Of a DNA stretch of 50,956 nucleotides, positions 22,639 through 31,800 are shown piece after piece (positions within the stretch are counted from its first letter, which is position 1; every line of letters begins with the position of its first letter). Below the pieces are notes generated by a model. The model was not told the DNA's origin. It did not search any database and worked only from the letters and a program-made list of their open reading frames with translations. Source of the DNA: DATEOR01 sp046734455 (GTDB lineage: Bacteria; Actinomycetota; Thermoleophilia; Gaiellales; Gaiellaceae); the NCBI GenBank assembly GCA_046734455.1, contig JBKPRJ010000063.1, forward strand, positions 1-50,956. The letters run 5' to 3'. A program made the translations under genes and the position numbers.

Positions 22639-23292
22639 TTACGTCTTGAAGCGCGAGTTCCTGATGGCGTCGCAGAGATTCGGCCGCACGTAGCCGGGCA
22701 CGGTCGCTTCGAGCACGTCAGTCATCATTGTTCCGGTCGCCGTCTCCGGCTTGCTGCGGATGGCCGCGCCCAGCGCCTCGACCATGCCGGCCTTGAAGTT
22801 CGTGCGCGGATGGGTGGCCAGCACTGAGTCACGCTGCTCGGCCGTGAGCGTGTCGAACTGCGAGCCTACGAGGTCGTACGCCACCCCGAGGGCGACGAGC
22901 CGCACCTCTGTCTCCAGGTAATTCGGCACTTGCCTGGTTGTGTGGAGCGCGATCGACTTCCACACGGTCATGACCCGATCCTCAGGCAAGCCGTGCCGCT
23001 CGAGGAACGCGCGAGCGGCGTTCGCGCCGTCGATCTCGAAGCGCTCATCTTGGGACTTGTGACGTTCGAGCAGGCCAATGTCGTGGAACATCGCTCCGAC
23101 GTAGAGCAGCTCGGCGTCGTACACGAGTCCAAGGCGCTCAGCTTGCAGCGAGGCCCACAAGAACACCCGCCGTGAGTGGTCGAACAACAGGGGTGTCGAG
23201 ACATCCCGTACGAACTCGGTCGCCTCGCGAGCGAGGGCGCTGTCAGGGATCATGACCCCCGCGACGACTGGTCGCTGTCGGCGCCCGATCAC
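22639..23292 (-). CDS. HD-domain protein (cyanamide-hydratase-like)
   Basis: 217 residues. The metal-binding HD signature is present: LLFDHSRRVFLWASLQ, then LYVGAMFHDIGLLE with the His-Asp pair, and a later His in SIALHTTRQVP. Family members are metal-dependent hydrolases or hydratases; cyanamide hydratase and related proteins share RFEIDGANAARAFLERHG and the C-terminal YVRPNLCDAIRNS. The GTG at 23292 is used because the homologous region starts at VAGVMIPDS; ATG 23253 is an alternative. It follows the oxidoreductase gene by 6 bases, so it is in the same operon. Confidence 0.8.
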   Translation of the reverse strand: MIGRRQRPVVAGVMIPDSALAREATEFVRDVSTPLLFDHSRRVFLWASLQAERLGLVYDAELLYVGAMFHDIGLLERHKSQDERFEIDGANAARAFLERHGLPEDRVMTVWKSIALHTTRQVPNYLETEVRLVALGVAYDLVGSQFDTLTAEQRDSVLATHPRTNFKAGMVEALGAAIRSKPETATGTMMTDVLEATVPGYVRPNLCDAIRNSRFKT

Positions 23293-23298
23293 TGCACG

Positions 23299-24189
23299 TC
23301 ATCCGGCGACCGCTAGCACGACCTTGCCGCGATGGCCAGGCTCAACGCTACGCGCGAACGCCTCCCGCGCCGAAGTGAGCGGATAAACGTCAATCGGCGG
23401 CGGACGGAGCTCACCCTTGTCAGCTCGCCTCGCAATCGACAGCAGCTGATCGCGATTGGGCTCGACGATGAAGTACACGCCCCCGTCGGGAGGGTTCTCC
23501 TCCGCCACCGAGACCAGTCGGCCGCCCGCGCAAAGCAGGGCGGGAGAGCGCTGCAGCAGCTCGCCGCCGACGGTGTCGAAGACGACGTCGATAGGCCTCA
23601 CACCGTCCTCGAACCTTGTTGCTGAATCGAACACCTGGTGAGCGCCGAGCTCGAGGGCCAATTCCCGACTCGCCGCCGAGGCGGTTCCGATTACGTGCGC
23701 GCCGGCCGCCCGGGCGAGCTGCACCGCGAACCCGCCGACGCTCCCTGCGGCGCCGTGGATCAGGACGCGCTCGCCAGCGTTGAGCCGCCCGTGGTCGAAT
23801 AGCCCTTGCCAAGCGGTGAGCGCGGGCAACGGTATCGCCGCGCTTTCGGCATGGGATAGCGACCGCGGCCTGGGCACCAACAGCTCGGCGGGCACGGCCG
23901 CGTAGTCGGCCGCAACGCCGTCCTGGTCGAACCGCGTGAGTGCGAACACCTCGTCGCCGACCGCGATGTCGGCCACGTCAGGCCCGACGTCCTCAACCAC
24001 TCCGGAGAGCTCGTACGACGGAATCGAGGGCAAACGCGAGAGGACCGGCTCCCATTCCAGCTCGGTGCGCGTGATTGCTGCGGCGTGCACGCGGACCAGT
24101 GCTTCCGTCGATCCAGGCCGGGGGCGGTCGGCCTGCTCGAGCGTAAGCTGTTCCGGACCGCCTGGCGCGCGCAGCCTCACCACGCGCAT
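23299..24189 (-). CDS. Zinc-independent alcohol dehydrogenase/quinone-oxidoreductase-like protein (MDR)
   Basis: 296 residues from ATG 24189 (GGTGG upstream); an alternative ATG at 24246 overlaps the cupin stop. The medium-chain dehydrogenase fold shows RVVRLRAPGGPEQLTLEQAD, PSYELSGVVEDVGPDVADI, and the NADPH-binding VLIHGAAGSVGGFAVQLARA. The structural and catalytic zinc ligands of true alcohol dehydrogenases are missing, as in quinone oxidoreductases. It would reduce an enone, quinone or aldehyde with NADPH. It lies between a cupin and an HD protein in one operon. Confidence 0.86.
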   Translation of the reverse strand: MRVVRLRAPGGPEQLTLEQADRPRPGSTEALVRVHAAAITRTELEWEPVLSRLPSIPSYELSGVVEDVGPDVADIAVGDEVFALTRFDQDGVAADYAAVPAELLVPRPRSLSHAESAAIPLPALTAWQGLFDHGRLNAGERVLIHGAAGSVGGFAVQLARAAGAHVIGTASAASRELALELGAHQVFDSATRFEDGVRPIDVVFDTVGGELLQRSPALLCAGGRLVSVAEENPPDGGVYFIVEPNRDQLLSIARRADKGELRPPPIDVYPLTSAREAFARSVEPGHRGKVVLAVAG

Positions 24190-24238
24190 CACGTCGCCAC
24201 CGAGTGGCGCCACGACGTCTGTACTGCGCACCCACCCC

Positions 24239-24580
24239 TCAGTCATTGTCTTCGACTGTCGGATCCTGGCCCTCACCGAGCAAGAAGAAAGCGATGAAGC
24301 TCGCCGGCGAATCCTGGCTTGCATTGCGTGACACCGAGTGCAGCGCGCCGGGCGGCTCGTAGAACGAGTCTCCCGCCTTGAGCAAGACGGGTTCGCCTCC
24401 GTCGACCCCGAACATCACGCTGCCGTCGATCACGTACACGTACGCGCCGGCGGGGTGGCGGTGGGCGGCCGAGAACCCGCCGGGCTCGTACTCGACGCGA
24501 TCGGCGTGGACAGCGAGCCCGTCGCGCGAGGGAAAATCGAGCACCGGAGTGACGCGCTCGCCTGTATCAGAGTCGGCCAT
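24239..24580 (-). CDS. Small single-domain cupin
   Basis: 113 residues from ATG 24580 with GAGGAGG upstream. The two cupin motifs are AHRHPAGAYVYVIDGSVMF, with metal-binding His residues, and KAGDSFYEPPGALHSVSRNA with the second-motif His. Such proteins bind a metal and act as small dioxygenases or isomerases, or as ligand sensors. Its stop overlaps the longer start of the oxidoreductase downstream, so it leads this three-gene operon. Substrate unknown. Confidence 0.85.
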   Translation of the reverse strand: MADSDTGERVTPVLDFPSRDGLAVHADRVEYEPGGFSAAHRHPAGAYVYVIDGSVMFGVDGGEPVLLKAGDSFYEPPGALHSVSRNASQDSPASFIAFFLLGEGQDPTVEDND

Positions 24581-24726
24581 GGGATCCTCCTCAGGAGTCG
24601 GAACGATTCACGCTACGCCCGCGAAATGCCCACGGCGATACGCTCTACCGCCGGCTGCGATCGCAAATAACGCTCACCCCGCGCGAACCCTGCAGGCGCG
24701 GTCGGCCTCGCGCCGAACGTGGTGCG

Positions 24727-25428
24727 TCATTTGACCGCGCGCAGCCGGGGAATGCCGTCAACATTGAGACGTCCGGGAACAACGAGCCCGGATTCGTAGG
24801 CAAGGACGACGAGCCGGGCGCGGTCGTGCGCCCGCAGCTTGCGCATCGCTCGACTCACGTGTGTCTTGGCGGTCGCCGCGCTGATGACCAACCGCTCGGC
24901 GATCTCGTCATTCGTCAGGCCGGCGGCAACAAGCGCAGTCACATCCCGCTCCCTTTCGGTGAGCCATTTGACCTCGTCCGGGCTGATCCGGCCAAGAGAC
25001 GGGTGCGATGCAAACCTCGAGATCAACGCCCGTGTCACGCTTGGCGCGAGCAGCGCGTCGCCGCCGGCGAGCACCCGGATCGCGCGCAGCAGCTCTGCGG
25101 GGTCCGTGTCTTTGAGCAAGAAACCGCTCGCTCCGGCGCGTAGAGCTTCAAAGATGTGCTCCTCCGTGTCGGAGCTCGTCAGGATTAAGACCTTTAGGCC
25201 CAGAAGGTCTTCGTCGACGGTGATCCGCCGTGTCGCCTCGACTCCGTCGAGCCCTGGCAAGCAAACGTCCATCACAACGACGTCGGGCCGAAGGGCCCGC
25301 GAGGCGGCAACAGCTGCCTCCCCATCGACAGCCTCTCCGACGAGCTCTATGTCCTCCTCGTGCTCGATCAGCGTTCGGAGCCCTGCCCGGATGAGCGCCT
25401 GATCGTCGGCAACCAGGACGCGGATCAA
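24727..25428 (-). CDS. NarL/FixJ-type response regulator
   Basis: 233 residues from TTG 25428, which gives the usual MIRVLVADDQALIRAG start and has CGGAG upstream; an ATG at 25476 would add 16 residues. Receiver: acidic pocket VADD, phosphoacceptor Asp in VVMDVCLPGLDG, Thr/Ser in LILTSSD and Lys in FLLKDTDP. C-terminal LuxR HTH: LTERERDVTALVAAGLTNDE, IAERLVISAATAKTHVSRAM. It activates or represses promoters when phosphorylated by a HisKA_3 kinase; the kinases at 1943 and 28815 are candidates. Confidence 0.9.
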   Translation of the reverse strand: MIRVLVADDQALIRAGLRTLIEHEEDIELVGEAVDGEAAVAASRALRPDVVVMDVCLPGLDGVEATRRITVDEDLLGLKVLILTSSDTEEHIFEALRAGASGFLLKDTDPAELLRAIRVLAGGDALLAPSVTRALISRFASHPSLGRISPDEVKWLTERERDVTALVAAGLTNDEIAERLVISAATAKTHVSRAMRKLRAHDRARLVVLAYESGLVVPGRLNVDGIPRLRAVK

Positions 25429-25556
25429 AAGCGGCTCCGCGGTTCGCCGAACGCCCGGTTCGCAGAATCTGTTCATGGCGAGAGCATCGCGCTTAGGCCC
25501 CGTTGCGTCTTCAGGGCCAGCGCCCAACGTCCGACCCGGACGGCAGGAATTCGCGT

Positions 25557-25571
25557 ATTCCCGCTAGCAGG
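25557..25571. promoter_or_regulatory. 15-base motif shared with 26953-26967 (copy 1)
   Basis: ATTCCCGCTAGCAGG here and ATTCCCGGTAGCAGG at 26953-26967 differ at one base. This copy lies 10 bases upstream of a -35-like box, between the divergent regulator genes at 25428 and 25630. A candidate activator site. Confidence 0.45.
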
Positions 25572-25580
25572 GTGCCCGCG

Positions 25581-25609
25581 TTGTGATCAGGCGGGAACTA
25601 TCCGATAAT
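25581..25609 (+). promoter_or_regulatory. Sigma-70-type promoter of the response regulator gene
   Basis: TTGTGA (25581-25586), a 17-base spacer and GATAAT (25604-25609) match housekeeping consensus well. Transcription would begin near 25616, leaving a short leader with GGGGAGA before the ATG at 25630. Confidence 0.55.
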
Positions 25610-25629
25610 CGGGCTCTTCGACGGGGAGA

Positions 25630-26286
25630 ATGATGGCCCGAGCACGAGTCGTTGTTGCCGAAGACGATGTCCTCCTGCGCGAGGGCCTGGCGAGCCTCCT
25701 GGCACGGTCCGGGTTCGAAGTCGCTGGGCAAACGGACAACGGCCAGGAGCTCATCGAGCTGGTTCGCACCGAGAACCCCCAGTTGGTTCTTGTCGACATT
25801 CGCATGCCGCCGACGAATACAACCGAGGGGCTCGACGCAGCTCAGGCGATTCGCGAGGAATTCCCCGAGACCGGAATCTTGGTCCTATCTGCCCACGTCG
25901 AGGTCGAGCATGCGATGGAGCTCCTGGCGAGCGGCCAACGTGTTGGCTACCTGCTCAAAAGCCGTGTGACCGACGTCGACGATTTTCTCGAGACCATCGA
26001 GCGGATCGTGGCAGGCGGGTCAGTCGTCGATCCGGCGCTTGTGCAAGAGCTCGTGAACGCCCAACGTGCTGAGGATCCGCTCGACGTGCTGACCTCGCGC
26101 GAGCGCGAGGTTCTCGCGCTCATGGCCGAGGGGCGATCCAATGCCGGCATCGCCAAGCGTCTCTGGGTGACCGAAGGCACGGTCGAGAAGCACGTCCACA
26201 GCATCCTCGCGAAGCTTCGCCTGCCGGAGACGACCGACGATCATCGTCGAGTGCTCGCCGCAATTACATTTCTCGACTCCAACTAG
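25630..26286 (+). CDS. NarL/FixJ-type response regulator
   Basis: 218 residues; receiver with VAEDD acidic pair, phosphoacceptor Asp in LVLVDIRMPP, Ser in VLVLSAHVEVEHAM and Lys in YLLKSRV. The insert PTNTTEGLDAAQAIREEFPE after the active site is typical of the LiaR/DesR-like actinobacterial group. LuxR HTH: LTSREREVLALMAEGRSNAG, IAKRLWVTEGTVEKHVHSIL. It has its own good promoter. It is divergent from the regulator at 25428; no kinase is beside it. Confidence 0.92.
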   Translation: MMARARVVVAEDDVLLREGLASLLARSGFEVAGQTDNGQELIELVRTENPQLVLVDIRMPPTNTTEGLDAAQAIREEFPETGILVLSAHVEVEHAMELLASGQRVGYLLKSRVTDVDDFLETIERIVAGGSVVDPALVQELVNAQRAEDPLDVLTSREREVLALMAEGRSNAGIAKRLWVTEGTVEKHVHSILAKLRLPETTDDHRRVLAAITFLDSN

Positions 26287-26325
26287 GACGAGTTGGTGTT
26301 TCGATTAGCGGAAGGCGACGATTAG

Positions 26326-26487
26326 GTGGTGACGTACAGCCCTCCACCGCAACGCGGGCGGCTCGCCAAATTCAAGCCCTGGATGCAGATGACCCATGAC
26401 TTTCCGCCCTTGGCGAAGGGGTTCACGACCTACCACCGCAAGTCAACGGCGGGAACGAAGCTCCGCCGTTTGTTGGGACCTCACTAA
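26326..26487 (+). pseudogene. Probable remnant of an IS5-like transposase
   Basis: A 53-codon frame (GTG 26326 to TAA 26487) contains WMQMTHDFPPLAKGFTTYHR, which resembles the W..LPHDFPPW.TVY.YFR block near the N-terminus of IS5-family transposases as I remember it, preceded by SPPPQRGRLAKFKPW. No catalytic acidic residues, ends or terminal repeats are seen. It could instead be a small unrelated basic ORF. Confidence 0.3.
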
Positions 26488-26541
26488 GCCGGGAGCCGGC
26501 CTCGCGCCCGGCAGACTCAAGCCGAGCCAGGCAACCACCGC

Positions 26542-26919
26542 TCAGTCGCTATTAGTGCGTCGGCCGCCCCCTTCGAGTACAGCGCGGATCGCTTCCGCGG
26601 ACAGACTGTTTTTCGGCACAAACCCTAGGGCAGGGCTTGCCTCGACGAGGTCCGCGAAATCCTCCCCGTCATGAGAGGAGATGATGATAAGGCGCGGCGC
26701 CGGATCGATGTCCGCTGCGACGCGGCGAACGATGTCGAAGCCGCTCTCATCTCCTAGGTCGATGTCGACGATCGCGACGTCCGGCTGGACCTCACGGATT
26801 CGCTCGATGGCCTTGTCGCTCGTGGATGCGACGCCAACCACCATCATCCCCTCGTTCTCGAGAACCGCCTGAGCCGCCTCGAGGAACGCCGGGCTATCGT
26901 CGACGATCACGAGGCGCAC
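26542..26919 (-). CDS. Single-domain response regulator (receiver only)
   Basis: 125 residues, only a receiver: IVDDS acidic pair, phosphoacceptor Asp in VAIVDIDLGDESG, Ser pair in LIIISSHDG and Lys in GFVPKNSLSAEAI. There is no output domain, so it works by protein contact or as a phosphate relay or sink. GTG start at 26919. Nearby full regulators and the multi-GAF kinase make it a plausible part of one signalling network. Confidence 0.88.
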   Translation of the reverse strand: MRLVIVDDSPAFLEAAQAVLENEGMMVVGVASTSDKAIERIREVQPDVAIVDIDLGDESGFDIVRRVAADIDPAPRLIIISSHDGEDFADLVEASPALGFVPKNSLSAEAIRAVLEGGGRRTNSD

Positions 26920-26952
26920 GAACTCAGCATCTCAACTCCAGCGGCGCTCCGC

Positions 26953-26967
26953 ATTCCCGGTAGCAGG
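26953..26967. promoter_or_regulatory. 15-base motif shared with 25557-25571 (copy 2)
   Basis: ATTCCCGGTAGCAGG, 34 bases upstream of the receiver gene start on the minus strand and 146 bases before the plus-strand gene at 27113. See copy 1. Confidence 0.4.
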
Positions 26968-27112
26968 AATCTTTCGATCTTCGGGCTAACCGGAAAGCAC
27001 AGGGTTTAGCTGGCCAGGCCTCGAGATTGCCGCTAGCGCCGATGACACGACTGGACGCGGATTGCGAGGCTTCGTGCCTGGTTTCAGTCCTTTTCTTACA
27101 GAGGAGCAACCC

Positions 27113-27346
27113 GTGAAAGAAGAGCGGACACTAGAGCAATCCCTCCAGCAGACGACACCCGGCGATCAGTTCGAGCTCACCGACGAAGAGATCCGGGTCC
27201 ACGAATGGCAAGCAGAGCAGCTGCGGCGAGTCGGCCTTTCGCGCCTTCTGGCAGAGAGCTTTGCCGGTCGGATCGACTGGCACGATCTCGCGACGCTCGT
27301 GGCACGCGGATGCTCGCCTGAGTTGGCGCTCGACATTCTCTATTAA
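27113..27346 (+). CDS. Small conserved hypothetical protein
   Basis: 77 residues from GTG 27113, chosen for the GAGGAGCAACCC site; an upstream start at 27062 is less likely. The C-terminal two thirds are helical: FELTDEEIRVHEWQAEQLRR, VGLSRLLAESFAGRIDWHDL, ATLVARGCSPELALDIL. This resembles small actinobacterial proteins of unknown role. No membrane segment. A hydrolase gene follows after 153 bases. Confidence 0.65.
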   Translation: MKEERTLEQSLQQTTPGDQFELTDEEIRVHEWQAEQLRRVGLSRLLAESFAGRIDWHDLATLVARGCSPELALDILY

Positions 27347-27499
27347 CCAGGCGTTCAGCTCGGCGATCGGGGCTGCGTCTCGCGTGATCGTGCAAGCCGA
27401 TCCTGACGGGACGTGCGCCTGAACAGGATCAGTCCCACGAAGAAGGCACAGGACGGAAAGCGGGCCGTGCCACAGCGTCGATCGGAAGGAGCCCAAGAA

Positions 27500-28468
27500 A
27501 TGACCGAGCCGATAGAGAGACTCGTGATCGAGTCGAAAACGCAGGGGTGGCTGGATGCGCTCGACGCGCAAGACTTGCCGCCGCTTTCCGAGCTCTCGCC
27601 ACACGATGCGCGGGAGGTGCTTCGATCTGTTCAGGCGAGCGTCCAAGTCCCCCAGCCGGCTGCCGACATCGAAGACCGCTGGGTCCCGGGGGGCCCGACG
27701 GGCGAGGTACCAATCCGCATCGTCAGGCCGCACGGCGTAAAGGGGGTTCTCCCGGTCGTCCTTCATCTGCATGGCGGCGGTTGGATTCTCGGGGATAAGT
27801 ACACGCACGAACGTCTTCACCGCGACCTCGCGACCGCAGCTGAGGCCGCAATCGTGTACGTCGGTTACACGCCGGCTCCAGAGGCCCAGTATCCGACTCA
27901 GAACGAGCAGGCGTGGGCCGTGCTCGAGTGGGCCGCCGCCAATGCGAGCGTGTTTGACGCTGACGGGAGACGCATCGCTGTGGTGGGGGACAGTGCCGGC
28001 GGCAACACTGCAGCGGCACTGACTCTGATGGCGAAGCGGAGACACGGACCAAAACTTGCAGCCCAGGTCCTCTTCTACCCCGTCACCGACGCGAACTTCG
28101 AGACCGATACCTATCAGCGGTATGCGGATGGCCCATGGCTCACCCGGACCACCATGGAGTGGTTCTGGGATGCCTACCTGCCGGATGAGCAGCAACGCAT
28201 GGAGATCACAGCTTCACCGCTTCAGGCATCCGTCGAGGAACTGCGCGACCTGCCCCCGGCGCTGGTCATCAATGGGGAACACGACGTGCTGTGCGCCGAG
28301 GGGGAGGCCTACGCACGGAAGCTCTCCCAAGCTGGAGTGCCGGTCACCCAGGTGCGCTACGGCGGAGCGATCCACGACTTCGTCATGCTGAATCCGATCA
28401 CGAACGGCCCCGCCCCTCGGGCCGCGATCGCTCAGGCAGCTCACTTCCTTCGCAGATTCCTGGACTGA
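27500..28468 (+). CDS. Alpha/beta hydrolase (HSL/acetyl-esterase type)
   Basis: 322 residues from ATG 27500 with GGAAGGAG upstream. Oxyanion-hole motif HLHGGGWILGD (about 93-103), nucleophile Ser in VVGDSAGGNTAAAL (about 165), catalytic Asp in NGEHDVLCAEG and catalytic His in GGAIHDFVMLN. These place it in the hormone-sensitive-lipase family, which splits short-chain esters in the cytoplasm. Natural substrate unknown. An N-terminal cap (MTEPIERLVIESKTQGWLDA) is typical. Confidence 0.9.
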   Translation: MTEPIERLVIESKTQGWLDALDAQDLPPLSELSPHDAREVLRSVQASVQVPQPAADIEDRWVPGGPTGEVPIRIVRPHGVKGVLPVVLHLHGGGWILGDKYTHERLHRDLATAAEAAIVYVGYTPAPEAQYPTQNEQAWAVLEWAAANASVFDADGRRIAVVGDSAGGNTAAALTLMAKRRHGPKLAAQVLFYPVTDANFETDTYQRYADGPWLTRTTMEWFWDAYLPDEQQRMEITASPLQASVEELRDLPPALVINGEHDVLCAEGEAYARKLSQAGVPVTQVRYGGAIHDFVMLNPITNGPAPRAAIAQAAHFLRRFLD

Positions 28469-28814
28469 GTGGCAGCCCGAGCTAAAACGACCGCTGCATC
28501 TGAAGGCGAGTCGTGCTCGCAGTGGCAGTTCGTTGCGCTCCTCATTCTCGCGGTGCCCGGGTGCTTCGCTCTCTCGATGGTCTCACCTAATGATCGAGGC
28601 GATGTACCCGGGCGGCCCAGCGTTGGCGAGCCTGGCCTTTCCTGGTTTGCTCTACCACGCCTCGGGCGGCCGCTCTTCAGGTCGTCGGGAATAACAGCTG
28701 GCAGGAAACTGGAAGCGATCTCCGCTCGCCTCGACTGCTCTACGTCTGAGCGGACCGGTCTTCCGACAAGCCGGACGCCTTTCCCTCTGGCCTGAAAAGG
28801 AGCAGACTAGAAGG
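28469..28814. other. Intergenic stretch, no convincing gene
   Basis: 346 bases. A 108-codon GTG frame begins directly after the hydrolase stop and has one hydrophobic stretch (FVALLILAVPGCFALSM), but the rest is of random composition and there is no ribosome site. The promoter of the multi-GAF kinase probably lies here. Confidence 0.4.
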
Positions 28815-31800
28815 ATGTCGCGGGCGGGCGAGCCTGTCATCGACCACGCCGAGTCGCTCCTCAGCCTCGTGCTCGACGCATTCGTCGTTGCCGGGTTCGA
28901 TGGGTATCTCAAAGTCGTCAACCCTGCTTTCGCGGAGATGCTCGGCTATAGCGAGCAGGAACTTCTGGCGACGCCGTATCTCGAACTGGTTCATCCTGAC
29001 GACCTCGAAGCGGTCGAGGCGGCCTGGGCCGACCTTGAGACCGGCGCGGACCTCCTCGGCTTCGTGTGTCGCTTGGTTTGTGCAGACCACACGGTCCGCT
29101 GGGTCGAGTGGCACACGAAGGCGCAGCCGGAGGAGAGCCTTGTGTATGGGGTCGGCCGAGACGTCACCGACCGCAAGATGGCGAATGACGAGCTGAGCGC
29201 ACTACGCCGCGTGGCCACCCTCGTGGCAGAGGGCAGGGAGCCGGAAGAGCTCTTTGCAGTCGCCGCGCGGGAAGTGGCAGATGTGATTGGAGTCCCAGTG
29301 GTTGGAATCGCTAGGTATGAGCCCGACGACACGGCGACCGCGTGCGCGAGCTTTTCCCCCGAAGGCCCACTCTTCGCCAGCGGCCGGAAGTGGTCACTCG
29401 AGGGGAAGAACACGCTGCGGCTCGTACGCGATAGCTCCGCAGCCGCCCGCATCGATGACTATTCGGGCCTGAATGGAGAGATTGCGGATTTCTTGCGCCG
29501 AATTGGGCTTCGCTCGAGCGTCGGAGTCCCAATCGCCGTCCAGGGACGTCTCTGGGGAGCAATCGTGGTGACCAGCCCTCACCGTCTTCCTGACGGGACA
29601 GAGGAGCGCTTGGCCGACTTCTCTGAGCTGATCGCAACAGCGATCGCAAATGCCGAGTCGCGCGTCGCGATCGGGCGCCTGGCCGATGAGCAGGCGGCTC
29701 TGCGACGCGTCGCAACGCTGGTCGCTCAGGTTGCCTCTCCGAACTCGGTTCTGGACGCCGTCGTCGCGGAGATGAAGGCCTTGCTGGACGCGGATCAGGT
29801 CGCTTTGAACAGGTTCGAGCCCGATGACGAGATCGTCGTGCTCGCCCACCGCGGTCTCGATGTTGCTCGAACGCCGGTCAACTCTCGCGTTAGCCACAAG
29901 GGTACAAACGTCACGTCGATCGTCCGACACACGGGGAAACCCGCCCGCATGGTGGGTTATGGAGACGCACCTGGCCCTCTCGCGGAGATCGCCCGGGCGA
30001 CAGGCTTGCGCTCGAGCGTGTCGGTGCCGATCTTGGTGGAAGACCGGGTCTGGGGTCTGATAACCGCGAGCTGGAAGCGCAACGAGCCCCCGCCGGTCGA
30101 GACTGAGGAACGGATGGCCAAGTTCGCGCAGCTGATCGACACTGCGATCGCGAATGCCGAGGCGCGAGGCGAGGTGGCTCGGCTCGCGGAGGAGCAGGCG
30201 GCCCTGCGGCGAGTCGCAACGCTCGTGGCGCGAGAAGCTTCGCCGATGGAGGTCTTGGACGCGGTCACCGAGGAGGCGTGGTGGGCGCTGGATACCGAAG
30301 CCGTCGGACTTCTCCGGTTCGAGCCAGATGGGACCGCCACCCTCGTCGCGCAGTCCGAGACGCCGTGGGACGCCCCTCCCCTCGGCACCCGTTTCCCATT
30401 GGACGGCGAAAACATCATCACCCAGGTGCTCCGCACCGGCGAGGTGGCCCGCGACGACGACTGGACGAATGCCACCGGTTCGGTCGCCGCCATGGCGAGT
30501 GTCCTGGGCGTGCGTTCGAGCGTCGCAATGCCTATTCTCGTAGAGGGTCGGCTCTGGGGCACCTTGGTCGCCACGACGAACAAAGCCGAGCCCCTGCCCG
30601 CCGAGACAGAGCCCCGGATCGCTCAGTTCACCGAGCTCGTCGCGACGGCGATAGCGAACACCAAGGCGCGCGCAGAAGTGGAGCGTCTCGCCCATGAACA
30701 GGGAGCACTGCGACGTGTGGCGACCTTGGTTGCCGCCCAGGAGCCACCCGCAGTCATCTTCGCCCGCGTAGCCGAGGAGGTGGCCCGTACGGTCGCCGCC
30801 GACAGATGCGCGATCGGGCGGTACGACGAAAACGACGCGCTCACCATCGTCGCGTATTGGAGCAACGAGGAGGCCCAGGTCCCGGCCGGCACGCGCATCG
30901 ATGTTGGGGCCGACGAGGTGGTTGCAGCGGTTCGCGAGTCAGGCCGCCTCCTTCGTATCGACGATCATGACGCTTTCTCCGGTCCACTCATGGAGTACGC
31001 GCGTACCCTCGGCCCACTGCCCACTTCGACGATCGCTGCACCGGTCTTCGTCGGCGGGTACATGTGGGGCACCATCTTCACGAGCACGATGGCGGCCGTC
31101 CCATTCCCAGAGGGCGCGGATTCGCACATCATGGACTTCGCCGAGCTTGTCGCGACCGCCATCGCGAACGCTGAGGCGCGCGTAGAAGTGGAACGTCTCG
31201 CCGATGAACAAGGAGCACTGCGACGCGTCGCGACGCTCGTCGCGGAAGGCGTAGAACCAACGGAGATCTTCTCGGCGGTCAGCAGGGAGGTCGAGCGCGT
31301 GTTCGCGATGGACAAAGCGGTGGACCTCGCCACGGTCGTTCGCTTCGACCCAGGTCCAGAATTCGTCCTCGTCGGCGCGGCGAAGAGCTTCGAGGGGCTT
31401 TCGATCGGCGCACGCTGGGAGCCCAGTGATGCCTATGTCTCAACGCGGGTCTTCCGAACGGGGCGATCGGCTCGCATCGAGGAGAAAGACCTGTCGCAAT
31501 TCGAGGGGCCTCACGTGAAGATCCTCCGCCGCCACGAGCTCTTCTCGCAGGTTGGCAGCCCCATTCTCGTGGAAGGACGCATGTGGGGCGCCGTCACCAT
31601 GAACGCCAAGGAAAGGCTGCCCCATGACACGGAGCGGCGCCTGGAAAGGTTCACTGAGCTCGTCGCGACCGCGATCGCCAATGCTGAGAGCAGGTCGGAG
31701 CTGGCCGCCTCACGGAGGCGGATAGTCGCGGCGTCGGACGATACCCGCCGCGAAATCGAGCGCAACCTGCACGACGGAACGCAACAGCGGCTCGTCTCGC

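Noticed and set aside
28469..28795. 108-codon GTG frame after the hydrolase
   Set aside because: No ribosome site and random-looking composition apart from one hydrophobic stretch.
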